This document shows positions 25,256 to 34,586 of a DNA stretch of 64,000 nucleotides, piece by piece. Positions within the stretch are counted from its first letter, which is position 1. The number at the start of each line of letters is the position of its first letter. Origin of the DNA: Modestobacter italicus (GTDB lineage: Bacteria; Actinomycetota; Actinomycetes; Mycobacteriales; Geodermatophilaceae). The DNA is taken from positions 1,116,001-1,180,000 of the forward strand of contig NC_017955.1 of assembly GCF_000306785.1 (NCBI RefSeq), written 5' to 3'. The notes under the pieces were generated by a model. The model saw only the letters and a program-made list of their open reading frames with translations. It made no database searches and was not told the DNA's origin. Made by a program: the position numbers and the translations under genes.

Positions 25256-26242
25256 TCAGTTCGCGTGGAGGGCGGCGTTGAGGGAGCCCCAGTCGCCGTT
25301 GCGGGGCAGGGCCTCCAGGGCGCCGCTGACCGAGTTGCGGCGGAAGAGCAGCCCGTCGCGGCCGGAGAGCTCGCCGGCCTTGACCGAGGACCCGTCGGGC
25401 AGGACCACCTTGGACCCGGCGGTGACGTAGCAGCCGGCCTCCACGACGCAGCCGTCGCCGAGGGAGATGCCGATGCCGGCGTTGGCGCCCAGCAGGCAGC
25501 CCTTGCCGATCGAGATGACCTGCTTGCCGCCGCCGGACAGCGTGCCCATGATCGAGGCGCCGCCGCCGATGTCGGAGTCGGCGTCGACGACGACCCCGGC
25601 GCTGATCCGGCCCTCGACCATCGACGGGCCCAGCGTCCCGGCGTTGTAGTTGACGAAGCCCTCGTGCATGACGGTGGTGCCCTCGGCCAGGTGCGCGCCC
25701 AGCCGGACCCGGTCGGCGTCGGCGATGCGGACCCCGGCGGGGACGACGTAGTCGACCATCCGCGGGAACTTGTCCACGCCGAAGACGGTGAGGTGCCCGC
25801 CGGCGGCGACCCGGGTCCGGGCGCGGACGGCGTCCAGCTCGGTGGCCAGCACCGGGCCGGCGCTGGTCCAGGCGACGTTGGCGAGCAGGCCGAAGACGCC
25901 GGTCAGGTCGATGCTGCGCGGCCGGACGAGCCGGGCGGACAGCAGGTGCAGCCGCAGGTAGACGTCGTACGCGTCGACCGGCGGGGCGGAGAGGTCGGCG
26001 ATCGTCGTGGAGACGGCGATGACCTGCACCCCGCGGGCCTCGTCGCTGCGGACCAGGCCGGAGTAGTCGGGGCCGAGCAGCCCCTCCAGCTCCAGGACGC
26101 CGATCTGCTGGGTACCGGTCTCGCCCTGGTCGGCGCTGCTCAGCGCGGGGGTGGGGTACCAGGTGTCCAGCACGGTCCCGTCGGCGGTCAGGGTGGCCAG
26201 CCCGACGCCGTTGGCACCGGTGGTCTGCTCTGCGCTCGTCAC
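25256..26242 (-). CDS. dapD: tetrahydrodipicolinate N-succinyltransferase DapD
   Basis: A 328-residue enzyme of the actinobacterial DapD type (M. tuberculosis Rv1201c), succinylating tetrahydrodipicolinate with succinyl-CoA. The centre is a left-handed beta-helix of hexapeptide repeats ([20 protein letters not shown], [26 protein letters not shown], then [20 protein letters not shown]), and the conserved [13 protein letters not shown] and [12 protein letters not shown] flank it. The GTG at 26242 is 7 nt after a TACCGT box (26255-26250), which fixes the start and implies a leaderless message. Divergent from dapE over 69 bp. Confidence 0.95.
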   Translation of the reverse strand: MTSAEQTTGANGVGLATLTADGTVLDTWYPTPALSSADQGETGTQQIGVLELEGLLGPDYSGLVRSDEARGVQVIAVSTTIADLSAPPVDAYDVYLRLHLLSARLVRPRSIDLTGVFGLLANVAWTSAGPVLATELDAVRARTRVAAGGHLTVFGVDKFPRMVDYVVPAGVRIADADRVRLGAHLAEGTTVMHEGFVNYNAGTLGPSMVEGRISAGVVVDADSDIGGGASIMGTLSGGGKQVISIGKGCLLGANAGIGISLGDGCVVEAGCYVTAGSKVVLPDGSSVKAGELSGRDGLLFRRNSVSGALEALPRNGDWGSLNAALHAN

Positions 26243-26311
26243 GGCGTGCACGGTACCCAGGGGCCGTGGCGGCCCGGGGAGGGACGACCCGGTCCTCCTA
26301 GACTCGGCCGC
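26243..26311. promoter_or_regulatory. compact divergent promoter between dapD and dapE
   Basis: Minus strand: TACCGT (26255-26250) 7 nt before the dapD GTG. Plus strand: TAGACT (26299-26304) 7 nt before the dapE GTG. Both transcripts should start at the start codon, so two leaderless promoters share 69 bp and their -35 regions overlap. Confidence 0.6.
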
Positions 26312-27429
26312 GTGAGCGACCCGTTGCCCGAGCTCGACCTGACCGCCGACGTCCTCACCCTCACCCGCCGGCTCGTCGACGTCCCCTCGGTGTCCGGGGA
26401 CGAGCGGTCGCTGGCCGACGCCGTCGAGACGGCGCTGCGCGGGCTCGGCGGCCTCGAGGTCGAGCGGGTCGGCGACGCCGTGCTGGCCCGGACGAACCTG
26501 GACCGGGACACCCGGATCGTGCTCGCCGGGCACCTGGACACGGTGCCCGTCGCCGGCAACCTGCCCAGCCGGCTGGACAGCGTCGACGGCCAGGAGCGGC
26601 TCTACGGCTGCGGCACCAGCGACATGAAGGCCGGTGACGCGGTGATGCTCCGGCTGGCGGCGCGCTTCGGCGTCCCCGGTGCCGAGCCGGCCCGCGACCT
26701 CACCTTCGTCTTCTACGACAACGAGGAGGTCGAGGCGGTCCGCAACGGGCTGGGGCGGGTCGCCCGGGAGCGCCGCGGCTGGCTGTACGGCGACCTGGCC
26801 GTCCTGCTCGAGCCCACCGACGGGGTCATCGAGGGCGGCTGCCAGGGCACCCTGCGGGTGGTGCTCACCGTGCCGGGCAGGCGCGCGCACAGCGCCCGCT
26901 CCTGGCTGGGCGTCAACGCCGTGCACGGCGCGGCGGGCGTGCTGGCCACCCTCGCCGGGTACGCCGCCCGGGAGGTGGAGATCGACGGCCTCACCTACCG
27001 GGAGGGGCTCAACGCGGTGCGGATCGAGGGTGGGGTCGCCGGCAACGTCGTCCCCGACGAGTGCCGGATCACCGTCAACTTCCGCTTCGCGCCCGACCGG
27101 GACGAGGACCAGGCGCTGGCGCACGTCCGCGAGGTCTTCGCCGACGCGCTGGCCGCCGGGGTCACCCTGGAGCTCACCGACTCCTCCGGGGGTGCGCTGC
27201 CCGGGTTGTCCGAGCCGGCGGCGGCGGACTTCGTCGCCGCGGTCGGGCAGCCGCCGCGGGCCAAGCTGGGCTGGACCGACGTCGCCCGGTTCGCCGCCTT
27301 CGGCATCCCGGCCCTCAACTACGGACCGGGCGACCCCAACCTGGCCCACACCGTCGACGAGCACGTCCGCACCGACCGGCTGCAGCCGGCCGAGGACGCC
27401 CTGATCGCCTACCTCAGCGGGAGTGACGC

Positions 27430-27433
<4 letters not shown>
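26312..27433 (+). CDS. dapE: succinyl-diaminopimelate desuccinylase DapE
   Basis: A 373-residue M20 zinc peptidase-family enzyme releasing LL-diaminopimelate. Metal and catalytic residues are in [45 protein letters not shown] (the Glu-Glu pair), [14 protein letters not shown] and the C-terminal [15 protein letters not shown]. The dimerisation domain occupies about residues 175-290. It completes the succinylase pathway with DapC and DapD in this window. GTG start with a TAGACT box 7 nt upstream. The stop overlaps the LOG-family gene (ATGA). Confidence 0.95.
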
Positions 27434-28257
<824 letters not shown>

Positions 28258-28259
28258 CC

Positions 28260-28661
28260 GTGGCCGGCGTCGTCTTCGTCCTCGGTCTGCTGGTGGTCGG
28301 CGGGCTGCTCTTCCTCGGTGCGTCGCTGCTGCTCGGCCGGGGGGAGACCCAGCCACCCGCCGAGGTGGGCCGCTCGCCGGTGGAGCTGCCCGACGACCGG
28401 CCGGTGGTCGGGGACGACGTCCGGGCGTTGCGCATCTCGGTGGCCCTCCGCGGGTACCGGATGAGCGAGGTCGACTGGCTGGTCGACCAGCTGGCGCAGG
28501 TCCTCGACGAGCGGGACGCCGAGATCGCCCGGCTCCGGGCGGGCACCGACCGGCCGGCCGCCGCCGTCCCACCCGACCCGGCGCGGTCCGACGCCGAGGA
28601 CACCGACCCGGAGGGCGTCCCCGTGCCCGCCGTCGACGAGGAGGACCGGACCGGTGCCTGA
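28260..28661 (+). CDS. DivIVA-domain small membrane protein
   Basis: A 133-residue protein: one N-terminal membrane segment (VVFVLGLLVVGGLLFLGASL), a linker, then residues 60-100 with LRISVALRGYRMSEVDWLVD followed by a predicted coiled coil QVLDERDAEIARLRA. The RGYRMSEVD phrase is the first-helix signature of DivIVA/Wag31 lipid-binding domains. The acidic tail is disordered. Polar growth or division-site roles are typical of DivIVA proteins, but this small form is uncharacterised. GTG start 2 bp after the LOG stop; it overlaps the next gene by 8 bp. Confidence 0.78.
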   Translation: MAGVVFVLGLLVVGGLLFLGASLLLGRGETQPPAEVGRSPVELPDDRPVVGDDVRALRISVALRGYRMSEVDWLVDQLAQVLDERDAEIARLRAGTDRPAAAVPPDPARSDAEDTDPEGVPVPAVDEEDRTGA

Positions 28662-29115
28662 GCTGATCGAGCAGGTCGACGTGGACGCACCGCCCGAGCA
28701 GGTCTGGGCGGCGCTGGTGGACTGGGACCGGCAGGGCGAGTGGATGGCGCTGACCGACGTCCGGGCGGTGGACGGCGACGGGCAGGGCGTCGGTGGCCGG
28801 CTGTCCGCGGTGACCGGGGTCAAGCTGCCCGGCCTCCGGCGGGTCGGCGTGCTGGACACCATGCTCATCACCGCGTGGGAGCACCCGCGCCGCGTCGACG
28901 TCCGGCACACCGGCCGGGTGGTCCGCGGCACCGGCACCTTCGAGGTGCGGCCGCGCGCCGGTGGCGGCTCGACGTTCGTCTGGACCGAGGGGCTGGACCT
29001 GCCGCTCGGGGCGCTCGGCCGGGCCGGCTGGCCGCTGGTCCGGCCGCTGATGTCGGCCGGGGTGCGCTTCTCGCTGCGCCGGTTCGCCCGGTTCGCCCGC
29101 GACCACCGGGGCTGA
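28654..29115 (+). CDS. SRPBCC-family protein
   Basis: A 153-residue protein with the full polyketide-cyclase/START-like fold: ELIEQVDVDAPPEQVWAALV, DWDRQGEWMALTDVRAVDG, then RRVDVRHTGRVVRGTGTFEV and a long C-terminal helix ending RRFARFARDHRG. It would bind a hydrophobic ligand. The GTG start lies inside the DivIVA gene's last codons, so the two are coupled. It ends 5 bp from the convergent CtaG-like gene. Confidence 0.85.
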   Translation: MPELIEQVDVDAPPEQVWAALVDWDRQGEWMALTDVRAVDGDGQGVGGRLSAVTGVKLPGLRRVGVLDTMLITAWEHPRRVDVRHTGRVVRGTGTFEVRPRAGGGSTFVWTEGLDLPLGALGRAGWPLVRPLMSAGVRFSLRRFARFARDHRG

Positions 29116-29120
29116 GCCGG

Positions 29121-29843
29121 TCAGGCCGGCACGGTCGCGGCCCGCACCGCCTCCCGCGAGACGTACCACTGCCGCCACAGCAGCGCCGCCACCGCCAGGT
29201 GCACCACCGTGCCGCCGTTGTACATCAGCTGCGCCCCGGCCTCAGCCTCGGTGAAGCCGGCGGGGGGAGCGGCGTAGAGGGACTTCGCCAGCACGTCGTG
29301 CGCGGCCATCCCGGCGGCGAGGGCGACGGCGCGGGCCACCACCCCGCGCCGGTGCGCGATGGGCTCCACTGCCAGGACGGCGGTGGTCGCCAGCCACCCG
29401 GTGAGCAGCACGTGCGCCGACACCAGCAGGTGCAGGACCGGGGAGTGCATCGCCGCCATCAGCAGCCCGCTCCGGTAGAGCACCCAGGTGCCCGCGACGT
29501 TGAGGCCGGTGGCGACGAAGGGGTCGGTGAGGAGCCGGGCCGGCGCGGAGCGCAGCAGCCGGCTCACCCGCCGGGCGGCGCCGACCGGCAGCACGCGCAG
29601 CAGCAGCGTCACCGGCCGGGCGAGGGCCAGGGCGAGCGGCGCGACCATGCCCAGCAGCAGGTGACCGGCCATGTGGGCGTGCAGGTCCGTGTGCGCCGCC
29701 GCCGGCGGGCCAGTCAGGGCGGCGACGACGCAGCCGCAGCCGAGCAGCCAGCTCGCCGTCCGGCCGACCGGCCAGGACCGCCGGTCGCGCGCGACCGCGG
29801 CGACGTACAGCGCCGCGGCCGCCGCCGCGAGCAGCCAGGTCAC
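29121..29843 (-). CDS. CtaG-type cytochrome c oxidase assembly membrane protein
   Basis: A 240-residue protein with six to seven membrane segments. It fits the caa3_CtaG family, with conserved histidines in DLHAHMAGHLLLGMVAP, MHSPVLHLLVSAHVLLTG, IAHRRG and GGTVVHLAVAALLWRQWY. In Bacillus CtaG helps assemble the CuB site of caa3 oxidase; histidine-rich relatives in actinobacteria may be copper chaperones. The GTG start overlaps the stop of the next upstream gene (GTGA). It is the last gene of a leftward run from 33423. Confidence 0.82.
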   Translation of the reverse strand: MTWLLAAAAAALYVAAVARDRRSWPVGRTASWLLGCGCVVAALTGPPAAAHTDLHAHMAGHLLLGMVAPLALALARPVTLLLRVLPVGAARRVSRLLRSAPARLLTDPFVATGLNVAGTWVLYRSGLLMAAMHSPVLHLLVSAHVLLTGWLATTAVLAVEPIAHRRGVVARAVALAAGMAAHDVLAKSLYAAPPAGFTEAEAGAQLMYNGGTVVHLAVAALLWRQWYVSREAVRAATVPA

Positions 29844-30301
29844 CGGGCGGGCCGCGCGCGGGCGCGCCGCAGCAGCAGCGCCCCGACCAGCGCGAGGAGC
29901 ACGCCCCCGCCGGTCCAGAGCAGGTCGTAGCCGGTCAGGTCGACGCCGTAGCGCACCTGGTGGACCCGCAGCAGCTTGTGGTCGACCACGCCGTCCCAGG
30001 TCTGGAAGCCCCCGGCGCCCAGCAGCACCGCGCCCCACCAGGCCAGGGCGTCGAACGCCTGCCGCCGGCGGAGGTCGGCGAGCAGGGCCAGCCCGGCGAC
30101 GGTGGCCGACCAGGTGGCCGCGTGCAGCAGTCCGTCGGACACCAGGCCGGCGGTGCCCGAGGCCCGGTCGTAGAAGTGGTGCCAGTGCAGCAGCTGGTGG
30201 AACACGATCTCGTCGACCGCGCCCATCGCCCCCGCGCCGAGCAGCAGCCCGGAGACCACCAGCCGCCGGCGGCTGCCCGGGACCGTCTGCGGTGCGCTCA
30301 C
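29840..30301 (-). CDS. DUF2243-type membrane protein
   Basis: A 153-residue four-helix membrane protein. DEIVFHQLLHWHHFYDRASG, SDGLLHAATW and GGFQTWDGVVDHKLLRVHQVR carry the conserved His/Asp residues of DUF2243. The histidines suggest a metal site in the membrane. Such proteins are often encoded next to CtaG-like proteins, as here, so a role in copper or oxidase assembly is a fair guess. The GTG at 30301 opens a clean membrane protein; its stop overlaps ctaG-like (GTGA). Confidence 0.8.
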   Translation of the reverse strand: MSAPQTVPGSRRRLVVSGLLLGAGAMGAVDEIVFHQLLHWHHFYDRASGTAGLVSDGLLHAATWSATVAGLALLADLRRRQAFDALAWWGAVLLGAGGFQTWDGVVDHKLLRVHQVRYGVDLTGYDLLWTGGGVLLALVGALLLRRARARPAR

Positions 30302-30327
30302 GGGCAGCGGGCTACCCGGGCCGGCGG

Positions 30328-30843
30328 TCAGGGAACCCGGGACCGCCGGACGGCGACGACGGCCCAGACCGCGGCGACCACCCACACGGCCAGCGCGACC
30401 AGCAGCAGGTCCCGGCCGTAGTCGCGGGGCAGGAACGAGTCGTTGGCCGGGTCGGCGCCGAAGCCGAGCACGAACGGCAGTGCCACCAGGGTCAGCACCC
30501 CGGTGACCGCGGCGGCCACCACCACCGGGGGGCGGGCCGCGCGCGGCAGCAGGCGGGTCGACAGCCAGCCCAGCCCGATCCAGACCGGCGCGAGCACCAG
30601 GTCGTGCAGCAGCGCGCTGCCGACGAACCAGGTCAGCCAGGAGGCCAGCGGGACCCGGCCGCCCGCGGTGAGCAGCCCGTGCGCCCCGTAGACCACCGCG
30701 GCCAGCCCGGGCAGCAGGAACAGCCAGCGCCACCAGGGCGTCAGCGCGCTCGTCGCCGGCCGGCGCGGGTCCGAGGCGTAGGGGTCGTCGAGCCCGGCGG
30801 CCCGGTCGTCGGTGGCCCGGCCGGCCTCGTCGGCGAGGCTCAC
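30328..30843 (-). CDS. four-helix membrane protein of unknown function
   Basis: A 171-residue protein: a 37-residue hydrophilic N-terminus, then four hydrophobic segments (WWRWLFLLPGLAAVVYGAHG, LTWFVGSALLHDLVLAPVWI, VVVAAAVTGVLTLVALPFVL and a last one near the C-terminus) with the loop GADPANDSFLPRDYGRD. I do not recognise the family. The GTG overlaps the stop of the molybdopterin oxidoreductase gene, so it may be a membrane partner of that enzyme. Confidence 0.72.
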   Translation of the reverse strand: MSLADEAGRATDDRAAGLDDPYASDPRRPATSALTPWWRWLFLLPGLAAVVYGAHGLLTAGGRVPLASWLTWFVGSALLHDLVLAPVWIGLGWLSTRLLPRAARPPVVVAAAVTGVLTLVALPFVLGFGADPANDSFLPRDYGRDLLLVALAVWVVAAVWAVVAVRRSRVP

Positions 30844-32090
30844 GCGCCGATCCCGCCGCGGCCCGGGGCCACCCGGGTGACCCACTTGGTCTGCATGACG
30901 CCCGGCCGGTTGGGGGCGATCAGCCGCACCGGGTAGCCGTGGTCGGGCGCGAGCTCCGCACCGTCGAGCCGCAGCGCGAGGAGCGTGCGCGGGCTGCGGG
31001 CGTGCGGTGCCGACACCGTGGACACCCGGTACAGCCCACCGGTCTGCAGCGACTCGACGGTCACCTCGGAGTCCCGCGGCAGCCCGGCCGCCTCCAGCAG
31101 GTCGCCGAGCCGGACGCCGGACCAGGTGGCGTTCGAGCTCCACCCCTCCACGCAGGTGATCGGCAGCCGCTCGGTGCGCTGCGGGAACCCCTGCAGGTCG
31201 GCCAGCGACAGCTCGAGCCGGCGCGGCCCCTCGACCACCAGCCGGTAGTCCGGGCCGACGTCCGTGGTGCCGGCCCTCGCGGCGGTCTGCCGCACGGGCA
31301 GCCCCTGCGGGCCGACGCCGGGGATGCGCGGGCTGAGCACCGACACCTGCGCCAGCGGCGAGAGCGTCTGCCCGACGGTGGTCAGGGTGACCGCGCCGAC
31401 GCCCAGCCCGGCGGCGAGCACGAACGCCCGCCGGGGGACGCCGCCGCTCTCGGCGGCGTCGTCCACGGCCGCGCGCTCGGCGGCCTGCTCCCCGGTGAGC
31501 CCGGCCGCGGCGCCCGGTGACCCGCGCCGGGCCAGCCCGCGGCGGATCTCCGGGGCCTTGGCGCCCACGTGCACCGCGACCGCGCCGATCGCCAGCCAGC
31601 CGGTCCAGTAGTGCGTCGTGGTGAAGAAGAAGCCGAACGGGTACCACTCGGCGATGTTGATCAGGCCGGTCAGCAGCTGCATGGTGCTCGCGCCGACCAG
31701 CACCAGCACCGACAGCCGGCTGACCGCGCGGGCCGGCGACCCGGCCGGCGGCCACTCGAAGAGCTTCGGGTAGACCGTCCACAGCTTCACCAGCAGCAGC
31801 GGGATCGAGGCCAGCCCGGTGGCCACGTGCAGCCCCTGGGTGACCCGGTACAGCCAGGACGGCGACGCCGGCCAGCTGAACCAGCCCGGCGGCTGCTGCA
31901 CCCAGTGGCTGATCAGCCCGGTGAGGAAGCAGACCGCGAAGGCGGCACCCAGGAAGGCGCCGGTGCGGGCCGCGCGCCGCTCGGAGTGCAGCGGGCTGGG
32001 GAACGCGCCGCGCCGGAACGGGCCGCGGCGCAGCTGCTCCGGGGGTGCGGGCAGCCGGGCGCCGAGCACCCGGTCCAGCGCGGAGGTCAC
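30840..32090 (-). CDS. membrane-bound molybdopterin oxidoreductase (sulfite-oxidase fold) with cytochrome b-like N-terminus
   Basis: A 416-residue two-part protein. Residues 45-190 contain about four membrane segments with histidines (RVTQGLHVATGLASIPLLLV, FFFTTTHYWTGWLAIGAVAV), like a small cytochrome b561-type domain. After a further hydrophobic segment, residues 255-410 are the sulfite-oxidase-type molybdopterin domain: LPITCVEGWSSNATWSGVRL holds the Mo-ligating Cys, and APHARSPRTLLALRLDG and YPVRLIAPNRPGVMQTKWVT follow. The catalytic part probably faces outside. Substrate unknown. The GTG start overlaps the upstream glycosyltransferase gene. Confidence 0.85.
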   Translation of the reverse strand: MTSALDRVLGARLPAPPEQLRRGPFRRGAFPSPLHSERRAARTGAFLGAAFAVCFLTGLISHWVQQPPGWFSWPASPSWLYRVTQGLHVATGLASIPLLLVKLWTVYPKLFEWPPAGSPARAVSRLSVLVLVGASTMQLLTGLINIAEWYPFGFFFTTTHYWTGWLAIGAVAVHVGAKAPEIRRGLARRGSPGAAAGLTGEQAAERAAVDDAAESGGVPRRAFVLAAGLGVGAVTLTTVGQTLSPLAQVSVLSPRIPGVGPQGLPVRQTAARAGTTDVGPDYRLVVEGPRRLELSLADLQGFPQRTERLPITCVEGWSSNATWSGVRLGDLLEAAGLPRDSEVTVESLQTGGLYRVSTVSAPHARSPRTLLALRLDGAELAPDHGYPVRLIAPNRPGVMQTKWVTRVAPGRGGIGA

Positions 32091-32743
32091 GTCCGGGTCG
32101 CCAGCACGTCGGCGACGACCCGGCGGGTGCGGCTGCCCTCGGGGCACTCGGCGGCCACCGAGACGGCGTCCGGGAAGTGGTCGATGTCGGTGAGCTCCGG
32201 GAGGTCGAGCACGGTCAGCCCGGCCTGCTCGAGCGCGGCCCGGGTGCGCACCGCGGTGTCCTCGCGCGACATCGGGACGGCGGGCAGCACCAGGGCCGCA
32301 GCCGCGGCGTGCAGGCCCAGCGCCCACCAGCCGCCGTCCGGGGCGGTGCCGAGCACCGCCGTCCCCGGTCCTGCGGTGACCAGCCGGTCCAGGGCCGCGG
32401 CGAGCAGCCCCGGGGTGACCTGCGGGGTGTCCATCCCGATGAGCAGCGTGGGCAGGTCGCCGTCCGGGCCGGCCATGGCGTCGGCGAAGGCGTGCGCCAG
32501 CCGGGTGCCCAGGTCGCCCTCGACCTGCGGGACGACGACGCAGCCGGACAGGTCCAGCTCGCCGGGGGCGCCGTCCAGCGCGACCACCCGGCGCTGCACC
32601 GGGGTGCCGCGGACGGTGTCCAGGGTGTCGCCGACCGCGGCCGCCGCGATCTGCGCGGCCTGCTCGGGCGTGCACGGCGGGGTCAGCCGGGTCTTGCTCC
32701 GGCCCGGCACCGGCGCCTTGGTGATGACCAGCAGCTGGGTCAT
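32087..32743 (-). CDS. TIGR04282/DUF2064-type nucleotide-sugar transferase-like protein
   Basis: A 218-residue protein with the GT-A-like nucleotidyltransferase/glycosyltransferase fold. MTQLLVITKAPVPGRSKTRL is the diagnostic start, followed by LLIGMDTPQVTPGLLAAAL (the DTP metal motif) and LGTAPDGGWWALGL. Family members occur in arsenosugar-type and other glycosylation clusters; the acceptor here is unknown. Stop and start overlap the neighbours on both sides (ATGA upstream, GTGA downstream), tying it to the GT2 enzyme and the molybdo-oxidoreductase. Confidence 0.87.
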   Translation of the reverse strand: MTQLLVITKAPVPGRSKTRLTPPCTPEQAAQIAAAAVGDTLDTVRGTPVQRRVVALDGAPGELDLSGCVVVPQVEGDLGTRLAHAFADAMAGPDGDLPTLLIGMDTPQVTPGLLAAALDRLVTAGPGTAVLGTAPDGGWWALGLHAAAAALVLPAVPMSREDTAVRTRAALEQAGLTVLDLPELTDIDHFPDAVSVAAECPEGSRTRRVVADVLATRT

Positions 32744-33423
32744 CGCGCCAGCACCTCGCGCATGTCCCGGATGGTGCGGAGGGTGCCGAGCACCGTGCCG
32801 GTCACCTTCGACTTCGTCCCCTCGGCGCGCGGGGCGTAGTCGACGTCCACCTCGACGATCCGCCAGCCGGCGTCGGCGGCGCGGGTGACCATCTCCAGCG
32901 GGTAGCCGAAGCGGCGGTCGGTGATGCCGAGGGCGAGCAGCGCCTCCCGGCGGCCGGCGCGCATCGGGCCCAGGTCGTGCAGCGACCGGCCGGTGCGGCG
33001 GCGCAGCATCAGCCCGAGCGCGGTGTTGGCCACCCGGGCGTGCACCGGCCAGGCGCTGCGGCGCGTGGGCCGGCGGCGGCCGAGCACCAGGTCGGCCTCC
33101 CCGGCGAGCACCGGGCCGGCGACGCGGGGCAGCTGGGCGGGGTCCATCGAGGCGTCGGCGTCGCAGAAGCAGACGACGTCGGCGGTGGCGGCCTCCAGCC
33201 CGGCGTGCGCCGCAGCCCCGAACCCGCGCTGCGGGACGGTCACCACGGTGGCGCCGAGGTCGAGCGCGATCTGGGCGGACCCGTCGGTGGAGCCGTTGTC
33301 GGCGACGATCGCGCGGTAGCCCGCGGGCAGTCGGGGGAGGACCTGGGGGAGCGCCCCGGCCTCGTCGAGGCAGGGGAAGACGACGTCCGGCACGGACGGA
33401 CGGTAGCCGTGGTCGGTGGTCAT
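32740..33423 (-). CDS. glycosyltransferase family 2
   Basis: A 227-residue GT2 enzyme without membrane helices. The donor-site features are VVFPCLDEAGALPQVL, IVADNGSTDGSAQIA and VCFCDADASMDP (DxD-like DAD). The C-terminal YPLEMVTRAADAGWRIVEVD and YAPRAEGTKSKVTGT resemble dolichol-phosphate-mannose-synthase-like enzymes, so a polyprenyl phosphate acceptor is possible. First gene of the leftward run 33423-29121. The ATG start has only a weak upstream ribosome binding site. Confidence 0.88.
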   Translation of the reverse strand: MTTDHGYRPSVPDVVFPCLDEAGALPQVLPRLPAGYRAIVADNGSTDGSAQIALDLGATVVTVPQRGFGAAAHAGLEAATADVVCFCDADASMDPAQLPRVAGPVLAGEADLVLGRRRPTRRSAWPVHARVANTALGLMLRRRTGRSLHDLGPMRAGRREALLALGITDRRFGYPLEMVTRAADAGWRIVEVDVDYAPRAEGTKSKVTGTVLGTLRTIRDMREVLAR

Positions 33424-33489
33424 CGCCCGGACTTCGTCGGCAGGGCGGCTGCCGGATGTGTCAGACGGCGGTGAGCCCCTCGCGGGCGG

Positions 33490-34437
33490 TCAGTGCGCCG
33501 GCGCGCCCTTCCCGGCCCCTCGCCGGTGCACCACGGTCATGACCGCCACGATCAGCGCGCCGACGACCAGGCCGAGCAGCGCGCTGGCGAACGTGTTGAC
33601 CAGCCAGCCGACGACCCCGCCGAGCGCGCCGGTGGCGTCGTGCGCCGCCTCCTCCAGGTGGTGCACGACGTCGTACAGCCCGTGCCAGCCCAGGTCGTCG
33701 GTGCCCACCAGCAGGATGTGGCCGCCGACCCACAGCATCGCGGCGGTGCCGATCACGGTGAGCGCGGTGAGCAGCTTCGGCATGCCCTTGACCAGCCCCC
33801 GGCCCAGCGTGGCGATGCCGCCGTTGGACCGCTGGGACAGGTGCAGTCCGACGTCGTCCATCTTCACGATCAGGCCGACGACGCCGTAGACCAGCACGGT
33901 GATCCCCACCGCCACGATGGCCAGGATGACCGCCCGCGACCAGAAGCCCTGGTCGACCACCTCGTTCAGCGAGATGACCATGATCTCCGCGGACAGGATG
34001 AAGTCGGTGCGCACGGCTCCGGTGACGATGGTCTTCTCGTCCGGCAGCGCCTCCTCGACCGCGGCGTGGGTGTCCTCGTGGTGCTTCACCCGGTGCCAGA
34101 TCTTCTCCGCGCCCTCGTAGCAGAGGTAGGCGCCGCCGAGCATGAGGATCGGCGTCAGCAGCCAGGGCAGGAACTCGCTGAGCAGCAGGATCGCCGGCAG
34201 GATGATCAGCAGCTTGTTGCGCAGCGAGCCCAGCGCGATCCGCCGGATGATCGGCAGCTCGCGGTCGGCGTTGAGCCCGTGCACGTACTGCGGCGTGACC
34301 GCCGTGTCGTCGACGACGACACCCGCGGCCTTGACGCTCGCGCGCCCGGCCGCGGCTCCGATGTCGTCGATCGAGGCGGCGGCCGCACGGGCCAGCACCG
34401 CCACGTCGTCCAGCAGGGCCACCAGTCCACCAGCCAC
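33490..34437 (-). CDS. DUF808 membrane protein
   Basis: A 315-residue protein of the DUF808/YedI family. It begins MAGGLVALLDDVAVLARAAA, followed by the conserved DDIGAAAGRASVKAAGVVVDD and TAVTPQYVHG; later TDFILSAEIMVISLNEV is also typical. About seven membrane segments are predicted. Function unknown. The GTG at 34437 has AGGAGG 8 nt upstream, which fixes the start against a longer reading frame. Confidence 0.88.
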   Translation of the reverse strand: MAGGLVALLDDVAVLARAAAASIDDIGAAAGRASVKAAGVVVDDTAVTPQYVHGLNADRELPIIRRIALGSLRNKLLIILPAILLLSEFLPWLLTPILMLGGAYLCYEGAEKIWHRVKHHEDTHAAVEEALPDEKTIVTGAVRTDFILSAEIMVISLNEVVDQGFWSRAVILAIVAVGITVLVYGVVGLIVKMDDVGLHLSQRSNGGIATLGRGLVKGMPKLLTALTVIGTAAMLWVGGHILLVGTDDLGWHGLYDVVHHLEEAAHDATGALGGVVGWLVNTFASALLGLVVGALIVAVMTVVHRRGAGKGAPAH

Positions 34438-34586
34438 GCGAGGTCCTCCTGATCGGTCGGCACCGGTGTGCCGTCGCCCCTGGATGGTGGCCGGTCGGGC
34501 CCCTCTTGTGCCTGGCAACCATCTCCGCGGGCCTCCCGCCGGGCCTCGATGGCCGGCTGCGCGGCGCCCACCTACGCTCGCTCCCC

